From positions 1-17,022 of the forward strand of contig CAAEPN010000124.1 in NCBI GenBank assembly GCA_900757905.1: DNA of 17,022 bases. The letters are read 5' to 3'. Source of the DNA: Clostridia bacterium. Its GTDB lineage: Bacteria; Bacillota; Clostridia; Oscillospirales; CAG-382. Shown in pieces: positions 15,477 through 17,022 of the stretch. A program made the translations under genes and the position numbers. Every line of letters starts with the position of its first letter. Positions within the stretch are counted from its first letter, which is position 1. The notes under the pieces were generated by a model. The model made no database searches and was not told the DNA's origin. It saw only the letters and a program-made list of their open reading frames with translations.

Positions 15477-15989
15477 ATGCCGGATTTCAGCGCTTATTTC
15501 TGTCGGTTATTCCTTATCTGTGCGGCGGTTCTTATCTGTGAGCTTTTATGCGAACACACGGGCAAAGGCATAAAAGCGGCGCTTAAGGTCGTATGCGGAT
15601 TATGCGTATGCTTAACGGTATTCTCGTTTTTCGGAAACAGCTTTCTTCCGACAACGGACTTTCATGCCGACGCGCTTTTACCGGAAAGTTCGGAAACGTT
15701 GTCGGCCAATGCAAATCTTGAACCGTTACTTAAAAGGACTGCCAAGCAAATAGAAGCTGAAATCGGTACAGCGGTTTTTGAAAAATACGGCATAAAGCCG
15801 ATATCGCTCTGCATAGACTGGACTGTAACCGAGAAAGACGCCGAAACCGAAATCGGAATTGCCGCTTTTTCCGTGGAATTTGCAAGCGGTGTTTCCATAG
15901 AAAACCAAAAAGCGGTAAAAGATTATATAAACACGCTCTTATGCGGCGCGTATACAGACTATAACGACAAAGGAAGTTTCGGAACATGA
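15477..15989 (+). CDS. spoIIIAF: Stage III sporulation protein AF
   Basis: A 170-residue protein with two N-terminal membrane helices (about 8-25 and 33-54) and a soluble domain to the end, the organisation of SpoIIIAF. In relatives the soluble part adopts a ring-building fold. Visible family features are the paired short membrane helices before a helix like LEPLLKRTAKQIEAEIGTAV and the beta-alpha end FSVEFASGVSIENQKAVKDY. AAGGAG lies 8 bases before the ATG. Its stop overlaps the start of spoIIIAG (ATGA), indicating coupling. Confidence 0.88.
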   Translation: MPDFSAYFCRLFLICAAVLICELLCEHTGKGIKAALKVVCGLCVCLTVFSFFGNSFLPTTDFHADALLPESSETLSANANLEPLLKRTAKQIEAEIGTAVFEKYGIKPISLCIDWTVTEKDAETEIGIAAFSVEFASGVSIENQKAVKDYINTLLCGAYTDYNDKGSFGT

Positions 15990-16513
15990 ACAAAGCTGTT
16001 TTTTCCCTTTCCGCAGACAAAAAGAAAAATATGCTGCTTGCCGTTCTTTTTGCCGGCGTACTGCTTATCGCCGGGACAGGAATCTGGGGCGATCTTGCCA
16101 AAAAGCAGAACAAAGCGGACGAAGCGCCGCTTGAAACGTATCTTGCCGATTTGGAAAGCCGGTTGAAAAAGACGGTCGAAGCGGTAAACGGCGCCGGAAG
16201 CGCGCATGTTTTTATTACAGCAGAGACCTCTTATGAAACGGTTTATGCAAGCAATGCGACTTTAAATGAAAGCGGTGATGAAACAAAAAGCGCCAAAACG
16301 ACCGAAAAAAGTCTTGCCTATACGACCGACCGTGAACGCGGCGAAACGCCGGTCGTTGTCAAGGAGCTGTGCCCCAAGCTGTGCGGCGTATGGATCGTTT
16401 GCGAGGGCGGCGCAGACCCTGCCGTCAAAGCGGAAATCTTACAGGCAGTCAGCGTTTCACTCGGTATTTCACAAAACAAAATTTATGTAACCGGAGGAAC
16501 TCACGCATCATGA
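15986..16513 (+). CDS. spoIIIAG: Stage III sporulation protein AG
   Basis: SpoIIIAG forms a large ring in the mother-cell membrane and resembles the ring-building proteins of type III secretion systems. The protein here has a single membrane helix (about 16-34), a short linker and a soluble domain with typical blocks: ETYLADLESRLKKTVEAVNGAG, VFITAETSYETVYA, ELCPKLCGVWIVCEGGADP and VSLGISQNKIYVT (partial blocks cited). At 175 residues it is clearly shorter than the 229 of B. subtilis, mainly in the low-complexity region of the soluble part. It overlaps spoIIIAF and spoIIIAH by 4 bases each. Confidence 0.92.
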   Translation: MNKAVFSLSADKKKNMLLAVLFAGVLLIAGTGIWGDLAKKQNKADEAPLETYLADLESRLKKTVEAVNGAGSAHVFITAETSYETVYASNATLNESGDETKSAKTTEKSLAYTTDRERGETPVVVKELCPKLCGVWIVCEGGADPAVKAEILQAVSVSLGISQNKIYVTGGTHAS

Positions 16514-17022
16514 AAAAAATCGCTTCTTTTATTGTCAGGCACAAAAAATCCATTTTAGTCTGCTGTTGTCTGTTTATCATCGGCGTTTCGGTCTACTCGG
16601 ATTTCATTCTGAACGCCGGCAAGGACAAAGCGACCGAAAGCTCTTACTTATACACGTCGGAAGCAAATCCCGACATCACCTCGGACAGCGCTAAAATACT
16701 CGGTGAAGCCAAATTAGTCGACAACATCGGCAAGGCCGAAAGCGACGACAGCTATTTTGTTTCCGCCGAGCTGAATCGTGAGCGTTCGCGCGAGGAAGCG
16801 CTCGAAACGCTTCAGGTGGTCATCGACAGCGCCGAGACCATGCCGGACGTCAAGGACAAAGCGCTCGACCGCATGATAAGCATTGCGTCGGAAATTGAGA
16901 CCGAGGCGCTTGTCGAAGAAATGATAAAAGCCAAGGGCTTTGAAGAATGCCTTGCCGTTATGACCGGCGACAACATCAACGTCATTGTCAAAACGCCGGG
17001 GTTATTAACGTCAGAAGTGGCG
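16510..17022 (+). CDS. spoIIIAH: Stage III sporulation protein AH, N-terminal 171 codons (3' end outside window)
   Basis: The frame is open from an ATG that overlaps the spoIIIAG stop (ATGA) to the window edge. It encodes an N-terminal positively charged end (MKKIASFIVRHKK), one membrane helix (about 14-32) and the extracytoplasmic domain. That domain has the family segment FVSAELNRERSREEALETL (about residue 79 on) and the KAKGFEECLAVMTGDNINVIVK block of the YscJ/FliF-like ring-building domain. SpoIIIAH binds the forespore protein SpoIIQ across the intermembrane space to join the two halves of the channel. Only a short C-terminal part is missing. Confidence 0.92.
   Translation, partial: MKKIASFIVRHKKSILVCCCLFIIGVSVYSDFILNAGKDKATESSYLYTSEANPDITSDSAKILGEAKLVDNIGKAESDDSYFVSAELNRERSREEALETLQVVIDSAETMPDVKDKALDRMISIASEIETEALVEEMIKAKGFEECLAVMTGDNINVIVKTPGLLTSEVA

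Overview
The window looks like a chromosomal stretch of an endospore-forming clostridial bacterium (Bacillota) of roughly even base composition. It holds the two spoIIG proteins (SpoIIGA and sigma-E) and a spoIIIA operon from spoIIIAA into spoIIIAH, each recognisable from family motifs. Ribosome binding sites are of the AAGGAG type. I see no mobile element, CRISPR array, tRNA or rRNA, and no gene-free stretch longer than about 150 bases.

Left half, all transcribed leftward (read from right to left): spoIIGA (9377-10204) and sigE (8534-9337) form the spoIIG unit. Next comes a 1,615-residue gene (3537-8384) with its own sigma-A-like promoter, then an mreB-family actin gene (2404-3423), the glycolytic gene gpmI (706-2367), and the start of a secreted GLUG-repeat-like protein that runs off the left edge (1-631).

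Right half, all rightward from the 10.2-10.37 kb divergent region: a SpoIID-like/peptidoglycan-binding protein resembling the spore cortex-lytic enzyme SleC (10367-12199), then spoIIIAA, AB, AC, AD, AE, AF, AG and the first 171 codons of spoIIIAH, tightly packed with several overlapping start/stop junctions. In the sporulating mother cell, SpoIIGA would cleave pro-sigma-E. Active sigma-E would switch on the SpoIIIA channel, which connects mother cell and forespore, and peptidoglycan remodelling at the engulfing membrane.

The most unusual item is the 1,615-residue protein. Its architecture follows the large DUF4011 / superfamily-1 helicase proteins (N-terminal beta-sandwich, transglutaminase-like domain, DUF4011 region, helicase core, C-terminal Vsr-like nuclease domain). 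At every catalytic site I could align by eye the key residues are gone: the Walker A equivalent reads GGSTADKED and the DEAS box reads DDSS. The frame is nevertheless intact over 4.8 kb. It looks like a maintained pseudo-enzyme, and it lies directly downstream of sigE, where sigG often sits.
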